Assembly: GCA_018398575.1 (NCBI GenBank)
Contig: JAGTXZ010000014.1
Coordinates: 1,302,001 to 1,366,000, forward strand
DNA length: 64,000 nucleotides
From: Ampelomyces quisqualis
Lineage: Eukaryota; Ascomycota; Dothideomycetes; Pleosporales; Phaeosphaeriaceae
Direction of reading: 5' to 3'
The notes under the pieces are model-generated. The model ran no database searches. It was not told the DNA's origin and saw nothing but the letters and a program-made list of their open reading frames with translations. The translations under genes and the position numbers were made by a program. How positions within the stretch are numbered: the first letter of the stretch is position 1; each line of letters begins with the position of its first letter. Below are positions 1-10,300 of the stretch, piece by piece.

Positions 1-1
1 G

Positions 2-734
2 TGCAAAGATATCAAAGTGTGGTTGTACGGGTTGGCCTTTCATACCATGAGCTTGCCTTTGTACACACTCTCGCTATTCCTGGTAAGTTTGTGTGTGAGG
101 TGAGTGCATTCGATACACTTACAAGCTCTAGCCCACAATCATCCGCGATATGGGATATACATCGGCGCAATCTCAGCTCCTCACTATTCCACCATATGGT
201 GTTGCGACCATCTTCACCATTTTCTGGGCCGTTCTTTCCGAACGTTATGCAAAGCGTGCTCTTTTCATTATCACGACATCGACCGTGGCCATCATCGGTT
301 ACATCATTCTCCTTGCTAACACTGACCCGAAAGCGCGACCAGGTTTGTCCTACGCAGGAACCTTTTTTGCGGCGATCGGTATCTATCCATCCGTAGCTCT
401 TGTGCTTTGCTGGCCCGCCATCAATGTATCTGGTCAAACGAAGCGAGCTACAGCCAATGCGATGCAGATTTCGATTGGCAATTTGGGCGCTGTACTTGGA
501 ACGCAGCTGTACCGGCCAAGCACGGCACCACGATATGTTCTGGGGCACTCATTCGCGCTAGGATACCTGTGTATGAATATTATTGTGGTCACCGCACTTT
601 TCTTCATTCTCAAGAAGGAGAACAAGCAGAAAGAACAACACCTGTTACAGCATCCAAACACATGTGGATTCCACGACAGCGACGAGGATCTAAGACAGGG
701 AGACCGACATCCGCGATGGATCTTCCAGGCATAA
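2..734 (+). CDS. MFS transporter, allantoate permease-like, C-terminal part (5' cut by window edge)
   Basis: This is the C-terminal half of a major facilitator superfamily permease of the fungal Dal5/allantoate (anion:cation symporter) type, expected to carry small organic anions or vitamins across the plasma membrane. The reading frame enters at base 2 and an intron at 83-131 (GTAAGT..CTCTAG) joins LYTLSLFL to PTIIRDMGY, a junction typical of the family. After it come five to six hydrophobic segments, including TIPPYGVATIFTIFWA, the loop SERYAKRALF, LVLCWPAINVSG and ANAMQISIGNLGAVLGTQLY. The last helix (IIVVTALFFIL) is followed by a charged cytoplasmic tail and a stop at 732-734. The N-terminal half lies outside the window, so substrate cannot be judged. 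Family is clear; the specific substrate is unknown. Confidence 0.85.
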
Positions 735-1365
735 ATTGCACGCAGACAACTTGGCAATTGTTGGCGAACAGGTAGTTACTTCGCACGGTGGCTTAGAGTG
801 GCACATCTGAGGAGGTTCTGGACCCATAACGGGTAATTGGCGGAGGCCACTACAAGCACCTACTGTCAACAGCAAAAAGAAATCCGACCTGAACAGCCAA
901 CGCCACACGCGTGTAACGAGTCACTTGGCACTTGGAATTTTCAACATGAGAATTGTGGCATGTTGTCTCCTGGGCTGAAACTGTCCGATGAGCTGTGTTT
1001 GCCAAAGGTCGGTGGTGCTGATGCAGCCATGCTCTCTTACACACATTGTGAGATCAGCCGAAGCACAAGGCCCTCCTGTAGAATTAGATCGAGCGTCTCC
1101 CAAGCCGCTACCACCGCTGATTCAGCTGCTGTAGCCAATCCCGCTGGTGCATCTTTCATCTCTTCGCATGTCTGACCCCGCTCCCGCCACGCTAGCCGAG
1201 AACTGGACTCTTGTGCGAAGCCCAGTCCCAAGCCCCAAGACCTCCAAGATAATCCTCTGCACTGCCCTGCGCACTGTTCTTTGTGCTGTTCCGTATACCG
1301 ATCATTGGCAGGGGACACACTCCAGTAGCTCCATTACTTCAAGACGGCTTACGTGGCGCGGAGTC
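735..1365. other. Intergenic region (MFS permease 3' end to acidic protein)
   Basis: No gene is supported here. The frame of the next gene stays open from 1147, but the ATG at 1366 has the better context and begins the compositionally distinct protein, so 1147-1365 is treated as leader. Confidence 0.5.
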
Positions 1366-2784
1366 ATGGCGTCATACTTCGATCTCCCACCCCAGCAGAA
1401 AGCAGGCGAGTCGAATATAGAGCAAGTGCCTGAAGAGCACAAAAAGCAATTAGGTTGCCCGAACCTTCTGTCTCCAGCTGTTACACAACTATTGGACGAC
1501 CTTCCCGAAGACGAATCGGATAGCGACCCTGAGGAAGACAGCATATCGGAGTCCGAAAACACCAAACAAGTCGACGAGTTTACCAAGAAGAGTGAGACCC
1601 AAAGGCCCCGCCAGGACAAGGAACTAGATAAACACCAACCAACAAAAAGCTCTCTTTTGCTAAGGAAGGACGAGCGGTCTCCGGCCAAAGGATCAGCACA
1701 CAGTCGTTCATCTCCGACGCGATCCGGTGGCTCCCCAAAGCCTCAACAACCTCATATGGCGCGATTCCACTCACTTAGGAGTATGCTCTTTTCCAACACA
1801 ATCGAAGGCAAAATGAAGCAAATGACTCACGAGGAAACTGAGCGGGAAGAGCAGGCGGCCAACGAGTGGAAGGCGCAGCATGAGCAACGACAGATACTCT
1901 CAAGACCCAAGGCACCGGAGAAGGCCAGCCAAGATAAAGAACATGGTCTAGGATCCAGACTCAAAACCAGCATACGTCGTATGACGAGCAAAGAAGTTCC
2001 CACCATGGATACATTGAAGGAAGATGGTGCCGCGCACGATTTTAGTGATTATGGGTCGACAGCCAGCTCAGATACCGAGCCAGAACCTTACCAGTGGAAG
2101 CCACGCGAAGCAGATGAAGAAAGCATAGATCATTCCGACGTTGAGGATCTAGTGCGCTGGGTCAGCAGACGAGATCCGCCCAGTGATGGCGAGGCCAGGG
2201 CGGGCAAGACCCCCGCCATAAAATTAACAAAAGCAGACGGCGGACATGATAGCATTGGAGAATCAGATGTAGATGAACTGGTCCGATGGGCGAGTCGAAA
2301 GTCTCCAGGTCTAGAACCAGCACCGAACCACCATACAGGTTACAGCGACGCGTCGACGGAATCAGATTCGGAAATGCTGGAAGCGCACGACTCGTCCGAG
2401 GATGAGGATGCGGACGATCTAGTGCGTTGGATTTCACATCGTGATGGGCCCCAGGCAGGTCCTGTACACGAAGCGCGCGGAAACGATGCCGACAATTTCA
2501 AGGCCGGAAGTCAAGTCAGACATGACTCAGACGTGCCTGAGTTCAACCAGTGGTTAGTGCGTGGTGAGAGCACGAGCGGTGGCTCCGGCACTGCTTCCTC
2601 GAGCCTTGACGCACCAGAAGAGCCGGAGCGAGGACGTCCGCTGAGTCGAGAGGGACGGCCAAAGCCAAAAGGATACATTACGCACGATGACATCAATGAC
2701 CTGGTCAAGTGGGTGTCTCGTAAAGATTCCAAGCAAAGCCCGCCACAGCAAGACAAGGAGGGGGACGAGGTTCACCGAGCGTAG
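1366..2784 (+). CDS. Acidic, disordered protein with repeated DLVRWxSR motifs
   Basis: I do not recognise a named family. The frame encodes 472 aa from ATG 1366 (GAGTCATGG) and is rich in D, E, S, K and R, with no membrane segment and no signal peptide. Its most striking feature is a short motif repeated in the C-terminal half: DVEDLVRWVSRRD (about 2137-2175), DVDELVRWASRK (2266-2301), DADDLVRWISHRD (2410-2445) and DINDLVKWVSRKD (2689-2727), with a weaker FNQWLVRGES near 2540. The motifs sit in acidic, Ser-rich linkers and look like docking or helix-forming linear motifs. The N-terminal half has a basic KMKQMTHEETEREEQAANEW stretch that may be helical. No introns are needed. Function unknown. 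Confidence 0.75.
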   Translation: MASYFDLPPQQKAGESNIEQVPEEHKKQLGCPNLLSPAVTQLLDDLPEDESDSDPEEDSISESENTKQVDEFTKKSETQRPRQDKELDKHQPTKSSLLLRKDERSPAKGSAHSRSSPTRSGGSPKPQQPHMARFHSLRSMLFSNTIEGKMKQMTHEETEREEQAANEWKAQHEQRQILSRPKAPEKASQDKEHGLGSRLKTSIRRMTSKEVPTMDTLKEDGAAHDFSDYGSTASSDTEPEPYQWKPREADEESIDHSDVEDLVRWVSRRDPPSDGEARAGKTPAIKLTKADGGHDSIGESDVDELVRWASRKSPGLEPAPNHHTGYSDASTESDSEMLEAHDSSEDEDADDLVRWISHRDGPQAGPVHEARGNDADNFKAGSQVRHDSDVPEFNQWLVRGESTSGGSGTASSSLDAPEEPERGRPLSREGRPKPKGYITHDDINDLVKWVSRKDSKQSPPQQDKEGDEVHRA

Positions 2785-3595
2785 GAAGCGACAGCTCGGC
2801 ATGACAGTTGACAAAGGCAGCCGATCGCACAGCGACGTGAAGCCCTTGATCGATCACGTACAATCCATAAACAGTCACAGGATACATCTCATCCTCACGA
2901 TCTTGAAGCAGCGAAGATCGAGCACCAGCAAGAAGCAACACAGCGACGTTAAAGAGTCACTCGACCACGTCAGAACGTCCTAGCTCGCCGTTCCTGGCGC
3001 GCGTCGTACCGTTCACGCCAAGTCTGCTGCAACAAATATGGTGGAAGGATATTTCCAGGACGAAGATCCAAATACGTACCTCCAGCGTCCAATCTGTCAC
3101 CTTTTCTATGATTACCCAGCACTTGTTCGGCAACCAGTTTTGTAAGATTGTGTATTATCTAATATCAAGTTGATCAGAGTCCTTTACAGCGGAAGGTGCA
3201 GTGAGGCGACACGCCCAGCATCCAGGCAGAGACATTCCCTTATCAAGCGTGATATCAGCGTTATCGATATACAGCATCCTCTCATCTAACACGAGTTTTC
3301 CCCTTCTCCAGCCCACCTGTGCGAACCAGGTTCGTCAAAAAGGACACATCTAGGCTCACACACACACGGCACAAAAACACGAACCGAGCCGGAAAGAAGC
3401 GTACCTCGAACAGAAAGACGAACAAGAAAAAAACATGCGTCGACCCTGCCTGATTTTCCAAGTAGGGTCATGGCGAGATGCTACGTAGGCCTAGTTTTTT
3501 TCAATTAAAAAAAAAAAGACGTTGAACGACTCTGCGCTACTAAGCACGCAAACACACATCCTGCCACGTACCTGAAGCTGAGAATCCCGAGATCA
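2785..3595. other. Intergenic region
   Basis: A 98-codon open frame at 2687-2983 overlaps the gene above in another frame and has no recognisable product. A/T runs occur at 3496-3520. Nothing else is supported. Confidence 0.4.
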
Positions 3596-4117
3596 GAGAA
3601 AAGCACGTGCAGGGCGAAATGGGCCGTTTAAAACCAGAGAGAGAGAGAGAGAGTATAAAACACTACAAGAAAGCAATGGAGAGAAGAGAAAAAGAAAAAT
3701 GATAAAACGCAAATAACAAACTAACATATTTTTTTATTGAGATTTCGTCTATACGTGTTCACCATCTATAGAGAAAAGCACGTGCAGGGCGAAATGGGCT
3801 GTTTTATACCAGAGAGAGAGAGTACAAAACACTGCAAGAAAGCAATGGAGAGAAGAGAAAAAGAAAAATGATAAAACGCAAATAACAAACTAACATATTT
3901 TTTTATTAAGATTTTGTCTATACGTGTTCACCATCTATAGAGAAAAGCACGTGCAGGGCGAAATAGGCTGTTTTATACTAGAGAGAGGGAGAGTATAAAA
4001 CACGACAAGAAAGCAATGGAGAGAAGAGAACAAGAAGAAAGATAAAACTCAAATGACAAACTGACATATTTTTTTTTATTGAGAGATTTCGTCTATACGT
4101 GTTCACCATCTAGGATG
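3596..4117. repeat. Three tandem copies of a ~175-bp unit abutting the stop codon of the TPR gene
   Basis: Near-identical units begin with GAGAAAAGCACGTGCAGGG at 3596, 3771 and 3940, so the periods are 175 and 169 bp and the third copy runs to about 4117. Each copy contains a CACGTG box, a GA-rich run, TATAAAAC or ACAAAAC, GAAAGCAATGGAGAGAAGAG and a T-run followed by ATTGAG or ATTAAG, and ends in CGTGTTCACCATCTA. In the last copy that terminal CTA is the antisense of the stop codon of the minus-strand TPR gene. The unit is therefore the gene's 3' flank triplicated. Read on the minus strand every copy carries AATAAA, a possible polyadenylation signal. Confidence 0.9.
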
Positions 4118-5490
4118 GATTCTTCTCCAGCTCCTTCAACCTCTTTAGTGCCGCCCTCGCATTCGTCTGCCCCTCGGCGAATCGCGCTGCCTTGGCCAAC
4201 TTGGCTGCGTCTTGGTATTTCTGTCTTGCCTCGTTGATCTTCCCCTCCATCTCCAAGAACTCGCCCAGATTGTGTGTCGCGACGGCGCATCCGACGTCGC
4301 ACTCGTCGTTGCGGTCGGGGGGGTTGATTGTGGAGGCGTGCGCCAGGGCTTTGGTTGCCCATTGACGGGCTTGGTCGATGAGGAAGGCTCGCGGTGCGGT
4401 GTTTGAGACGGGGAAGTCGGTGGGTTCGGGGGACAGTGTTGTGGCGTCGGGCGAGGTGGACGGGGATTGTTGGGCGAGGCAGGTTGAGATGTTGTTCACT
4501 GTGGAGGTTAGCTAGGGGCTCGAGGGTCGTGCAGCGGGTACAGGTACTGAGGACCACGCTGTGGCAGGACTTGGGCGCAGTCAACTCGAGGGCTTTGACG
4601 AAGAGTGGGGCGGCTAGGTAGTGCGAGTCGAACTGCTCGTAGTGTGTTCCGAGAGCTGCCAGTCGGTCAGTGCCAGCACGGGTTTGGGGTGCGTGAAGGA
4701 GGCGCATGCCTTCCAGCGTGGCGCCCATCTCGGCGTCGGTCAGCCATGGGCCTTCGCCCGTCTTCACTCCCTCGGTCTCTCTTCTCTGGCGCTCTCGCAA
4801 TGCGCTCTCGACCGCCTCGACCAGCCTCTTCTCGCCATTCTCGGGCTCGTTCACGTAGCGGATGTCGTACAGCTGGGCGAGCTTGACGTTGATCTGCACC
4901 ATGTTCTTCATGACGCGGCTCCTGTTGCCGTTGTGCCAGTGCGCGTACGAGAAGTCGTCGACCCAGCGCTGGCAGTCGCTGCGCATGATCTCGAGCACGT
5001 CGACGGCCAGGCTGTAGTAGCCCGCGTCTTCAAACAGGGCGGCAATGGTGTACTTGACGCCCATGATCTCGTCGCTGAAGGGATCCATGCCCAGGTCGTC
5101 GGCGAGCGCCAGCGCCTGGCGGAAGTGGCGGTTGGCCTCGCGCATGTCCAGCCACTTGCCGCGGCTGTAGAAGAGGGCCTTGCGGAGCTTCTGGGCGACG
5201 GGGCCGGGGAAGTTGTGGTAGGGCTTGACGATGACGGTGCGGTAGTACCACGGCACGTACAGGGCGGCCATGCCCGAGACGCCGACGATGCTTTGCGCCG
5301 TCAGCTGTGCGCCCAGCCCAAGCGCATCGGGCGCGCGCGCTTACACGGCGACGGCGAAGGGGAAGAACACGGGGCTCTTGCGGCACTGTTCCTGGAACTG
5401 CGCGCGAAACGTCGAGGCGTGGCGCCATTGCAGTCGCTGCGGCGCGGGGAGCTTCGCGACAGCCGCCCGGGGGAGCGTCCTGCTCAGCAT
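4110..5490 (-). CDS. Mitochondrial inner-membrane TPR protein (Mgr3-like)
   Basis: Predicted as complement(join(4110..4498,4548..5290,5345..5490)), 425 aa. The N-terminus MLSRTLPRAAVAKLP.. is basic and lacks acidic residues, as expected of a mitochondrial presequence. A membrane segment spans about residues 41-63 and is created by the first intron (GTAAGC at 5344, AAG acceptor at 5291), which joins FFPFAVAV to IVGVSG. The rest is helical TPR-like repeats, for example ANRHFRQALALADDLGM, AAPLFVKALEL and HNLGEFLEMEGKINEARQKY. The second intron is 4499-4547. The layout of presequence, single TM and soluble TPRs matches fungal relatives of yeast Mgr3, an adaptor of the i-AAA protease. That assignment rests on architecture, so the family is likely but the exact role is inferred. 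It is divergently transcribed from the HMCES gene across 190 bp. Confidence 0.8.
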
Positions 5491-5491
5491 G

Positions 5492-5559
5492 GCGTGCGGA
5501 AACAATGCTTGGTGCGTGCCCGTCAACGTTGCGTGCGGAAACAATGCTTGGTGCGTGCC
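5492..5559. repeat. 29-bp direct repeat in the shared promoter of the TPR and HMCES genes
   Basis: The sequence that begins GCGTGCGGAAACAATGC and ends GGTGCGTGCC occurs at 5492-5520 and again, identically, at 5531-5559. It lies immediately upstream of the TPR gene's ATG (5490) and 122 bp from the HMCES ATG (5681), so it may carry regulatory sites for either gene. Confidence 0.85.
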
Positions 5560-5680
5560 GAGTAGGGCCGGTGGGAACCGCCAGCATTCGTGATTCGAGC
5601 ACAATCAACCAAAACAGGCTTGACACTTATCATATAGCCTATGAACTGGTTTCCAAGGTAGCTTCTACACGCACAGCAAC

Positions 5681-6920
5681 ATGTGCGGCCGATATGCCCT
5701 GGCGCTGGTGGGTGCGGTCGCGGTGCAAACACACATCACGTGGCTGATCCTTCACAGCGGCCCTCCGAGGTGCGCCCGCAGCTGGAGCACGCGCACATGC
5801 CCGTCGCGGACGCGCCCGGCGACGACGAGGTGCGCCAGAGCTACAACTTCGCCCCGGGCTACCGCGGCCTCGTATACCGCGCAGACGCCACCAGCTGCCG
5901 CTTGCAGTCGATGCAATGGGGGTACACATGTCCAGCATCATGCCCGCGTTGGCCGCGGCACCACTGTGCTGACCATGCTGCCTCAGACTGGTCCCCTTCT
6001 GGACGAAGCGCAACCCCGACTACGCCAGCAAGCTCAAGACCATCAACTGCCGCGACGACTCGCTCCTCGAGGACCGCGGCATGTGGACCACCATGAAGAA
6101 GACGAAGCGCTGCATCATCGTCGCCCAGGGCTTCTACGAGTGGCTGAAGAAGGGCTCCCAGAAGCTGCCGCACTTCACCAAGCGCAGGGACGGCCGGCTC
6201 ATGTGCTTCGCGGGACTCTGGGACATGGTCCAGTTCGACAACTCTCGCGAGGAGCTCTACACCTACTCCATCATCACCACCGACTCGAACCAACAGCTCA
6301 AGTTCCTGCACGACCGCATGCCCGTCATCCTGGACAATGGCTCCGATGCCGTCAGGACCTGGCTTGATCCGCACCGCACAGAATGGAGCAGCGAGCTGCA
6401 GTCGCTGCTCAAGCCGTATCAAGGTGAACTCGAATGCTATCCAGTGTCTCAGGACGTCGGCAAAGTCGGGAACAACTCGCCGTCTTTCCTCGTGCCTATT
6501 GACAGTGCCCAAAACAAGTCTAATATTGCAAACTTTTTCGGTAACCAGAGAGAGATTGCCAAGGGGGAACACGACATCAACGAAACACGTGCTACCACAA
6601 ACCGCGTCGAGGGTACCCAGGACAACGCGCCATTGCCCTTTCCAGTCAGCTCCGAGCCACTAACCAACGACATGCCAAAGGGCATCAAACGTGAGCGTAA
6701 TGAAGCCGACGAGGACAGTGACACGGCAGATGGCGGACCACCAGGAAAGATGCGCAAACCGGCGCCTTGTGCGTCGCCCACAAAGACGGCCAGTACCTCG
6801 CCGACGAAAACGCCTGCAAAGAGGCAGGGCACGAGAAGCGCCACGAGTAACGGCAGTGCAGCAAAGACTTGCAAAGCTAACGGCAGCCAGAAGATTACAT
6901 CCTTCTTCCGTAGCAAGTGA
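5681..6920 (+). CDS. SRAP-domain abasic-site processing protein (HMCES homologue)
   Basis: join(5681..5707,5758..5921,5987..6920), 374 aa. SRAP proteins protect abasic sites in single-stranded DNA by forming a thiazolidine crosslink through Cys2. The start MCGRYAL supplies that Cys2 after Met removal. The conserved glutamate in QGFYEW is about residue 115 and the conserved histidine in HDRMPVIL about residue 172. The first exon is only nine codons; the second intron (5922-5986) joins MQWG to LVPFWTKRNPDYA, both family landmarks. After the SRAP domain (to about 235) comes a disordered Lys/Ser/Thr-rich tail with a basic stretch and the C-terminal SQKITSFFRSK, which resembles a PCNA-interacting PIP box without the leading Gln. 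A second such site is KSNIANFF. Family assignment is firm; PCNA binding is inferred. Confidence 0.92.
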
Positions 6921-7382
6921 TGAGCACACGCAATCTACCAGTAGCCTGGGTGCCTGGGTGTCTGGGCCGCATGCCCAAGTGTCAGCCGACATGTGACTTG
7001 AGATTATATCCGAGTCACAGTGAGGGCAGATAGAGGAGACAAGCTGAAGCTCAAGAGCAGCGAAGCACAGCGAGATAGATAGATAGTTCCCATAACAGAT
7101 AGCGTGGATCGTTATTGCGGCGGTTGCTCACCTACATACTCGCTAGTCAAAGGCGGGGATCCTGGGCGAACCCCAGCCAGTTATCAATATCCCAGTACCG
7201 AGTATGTCTTTCCACCTCCAACGCAAAGCTTCAAACTCGCCCAACGCCTGGGGACCAAGTGCAGCGCGCTATCACTATCGACTGTCGTCTTTGCCTCATT
7301 GGGCCATGGACTTGGTTTCGGCCGCCCAGACTGCATCCAACCACAGCCGACCGACAACCTCGATAGCCACCCAGCAGCCACA
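6921..7382. other. Intergenic region and probable 5' leader
   Basis: No separate gene is seen. The frame of the downstream fusion gene is open from 7104, but those 93 codons are low-complexity and resemble no domain, so they are treated as 5' leader. Confidence 0.5.
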
Positions 7383-10300
7383 ATGGCAGCCAAAATGTCA
7401 TCCTTGATGGACCTGTTGTCCCAAAACCAGCCTCACTTCAAGACGCATCAAGCGCTTCTGGTCATTGGAATGCAAAACGACTTCATCCAGCCCGACGGAC
7501 GACTGCCAGTCAGCACCGAGAACGGCTATCTGGACCGCATACAGGCCCTCATCCCCAAGTTCCGCAAGCTCAATGGAAACGTCATCTGGGTCCAAACACT
7601 CTACGAGGAAGACCGGATTGCCAATGACGCCAACACCGGCGAGGGGGATGCAATGGTCGTCGGTGGACTCGTCGATGGAGATGAGAGCAGCACCGAGGGC
7701 GGCATCGAAGAGGAGCCCACCAAGGACCTTGCACCCGAAAAAGCAAAATCCAAGCACAAGCAACGTGCGCTCGACATCTTGAAGCGTGTTTCAGCACGAC
7801 GAAAGACGCTTCCTCGCGAAGTCGCAAAAGCCACTGTCGAACAAGACGACGAGCTCTTCCTCATGAAGAGCGAGAAGAAGATGCCCGCCTGTGTACCAGA
7901 CACACATGGCGCGCAATTTGCAGATGTCATCGCCATGCAGTTCGAGCTACCTGCCGACAGCGTCATCAAGACGACCAGTTACTCTGCCTTCCAGGGCACC
8001 CCGCTGCTGATGACGCTGCGAGCCAGACTTGTCACAGAACTCTTCATCTGTGGCTGCATCACGAATGTCTCTGTACTCGCCACAGTCATCGATGCCGCAC
8101 GACACGGCGTCAAGATCAATGTCATAGAAGATTGTCTCGGCTACCGCAAACAGTCCCGACATGAAGTGTCCTTGAAACGCATGGACGAGTTCTTCGACGC
8201 CTATTTAGTGAGTAGTACTGAAATACTGGCAAGGGAACCGGTGGCTAGCGCGGAGAAAAGCTCGAGCTCGCCTAGCAGTACGAGGAATGGCTCCAAGGGC
8301 GAGAAGCCACTTGAGGCCATGGTTGGACGGCTGTCGCTTAATGACGGTGAAGCACGGTCATCTTCGCGTCCTTCCAGTATCCGATCACCCACCAGAGTGT
8401 TGACAGGAGGGCAGCGTAAACTCTCCCTCGTGTCTGTTGCAGAGAGCCGCAAGGCGTTGAGCACGTCACCCGCCATGCAACAGGCAGCCGAATCAACAGA
8501 CAAGGAGTTTGCGGACAATCTGGTGCGCGGGGCGATAATTCCCGGTGCTGAAGATGGAGCACAGAATGGCGAGAAAGAGGAGACCAAGCTCGTGACCAAG
8601 AAGATTCGCATGCGATCATCCAAGGCCAGGAAGAAAAAGACCAAGACAGAGGAAGACGTCCCAAAAGTGAACACCGAGGCTCCAGCTGAGCCACTCGAGG
8701 CCACCAATTCTCTTGCCGAACCTCCAATTGATGCGCCTCAGTCTAATCCATCTACTCCAACAGCCATAACAGCACCAAAGCCGCCCCCCGAACAGGAGAA
8801 GAGACGAGGTTCACTACTATCAAGGGCAGAAAGCGTTCTCAACTTGCGCGACAAGATGACAAAACAACAGTCTCTGACGCCTGTCGCGTCACAGCCTGTG
8901 CTTTCCGGAAAGGCCGAGATCAAAGAGAAGGAAAAGGACAGAGATAGCTGGTCAGACCGCATGCGCATGTCCTTGTCCCGGGCGCCAAAACCAGACTCTG
9001 CATCCGAGTCTAAGAACAGACTATCATATGTTTCTACCAAGGCACCTTCCACGCCGTCGGGGATATCAGAGCCTGCATTCAACGCCACCCCAGAGGCGCG
9101 TGCTGCAGCATCAGTCGCACCGCAAACACCCACCAATCCTGCACCAGATTCTGTGGCGCCAGTCACAATCAATCAGTCAAAAAGCAAGCAGTCCAAGCTG
9201 CAATCCTTGGCCAATCTACCCGTGCTAGGGCCGGGTGACAACATCGGAGAAGGTGACTCGAGCATCATTCATGACTTCTTTCCGCCAGATTTCACGCATC
9301 CTACCGAGCCGGCTATGCCTCTCCGCGACGTGGTCTTCACGCAGCTCTACAACGAAGTATGCTGGCAGAAGATGCTCCACCAGACTGGCGAAGTCCCGCG
9401 TCTCGTGTGTTGTCAGGGCGAATTCGGTGACGATGGCTCGATGCCTGTGTACCGCCATCCATCTGATCAAACTCTTCCACTGCTCCATTTCTCGCCAAAA
9501 GTGCACGTCATACGCAAACAAGCGGAGAAGATTGTTGGCCATCCATTGAACCACGTTTTGATCCAGCTCTATCGATCTGGTGAGGACTACATCTCTGAGC
9601 ACTCGGACAAGACCCTTGATATTGTTCGCGGCTCATCCATCGTAAATATATCCTTTGGCGCACAACGAACCATGCGATTGCGAACCAAGCAATCCTCAAA
9701 GTCAGAAAAAGACTTGCAGCCCATCGAGGATGACGGAAAGTCCCGCATTACCCAGCGCATACACCTCCCCCACAACTCTCTCTTCACCCTCGGCCCCTCC
9801 ACAAACGCCCTCTGGCTCCACGGCATCCAACCCGACAAACGCCTCCCCATGGAGCGCTCATCCGCAGAGCTCGCCTACAACGGGATGCGCATCAGCCTGA
9901 CATTCCGCCACATTGGAACCTTCCTTGACGCCCGCTCCAGCGTGATCTGGGGCCAAGGCGCAACCGCCAAATCCCAACGGGACGCAGCCGACATCATCAA
10001 CGGCGCCGAAGACGAGAGCCAAAGCGTCATCCGCGCCTTCTCCACGGAAAACCGTTCGGCGGGAGACTTTGACTGGGAGTCCGTCTACGGCACGGGCTTC
10101 GACGTCCTGCACCTGCACGCCTCCCCACGCGACATGCCCATGCTCTTCGCATCGCACAACCACATTGAAACCCGGCAAATCCAGCTCGCGCTGTGCGAAG
10201 CGAAAATCGAGCACGTCTTCATCGACCCGCCGGCGCTCGACCCAAGCTTTGAAGTCGACCGCAAAGTAACGTTGCGCGACACCGATGCGCACCACACGCA

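Noticed and set aside
2687..2983. Overlapping 98-codon frame with two HSDVK..LDHV-like segments
   Set aside because: Overlaps the DLVRW protein in another frame. The resemblance between the two segments comes from a short DNA similarity and has no other support.
4621..5565. 314-codon plus-strand open frame
   Set aside because: It is the antisense of the TPR gene, whose three-exon model gives a presequence, TM and TPR repeats. The antisense product has no domain features.
5859..6572. 237-codon minus-strand open frame
   Set aside because: Antisense shadow of the HMCES gene, in GC-rich coding sequence where opposing frames stay open.
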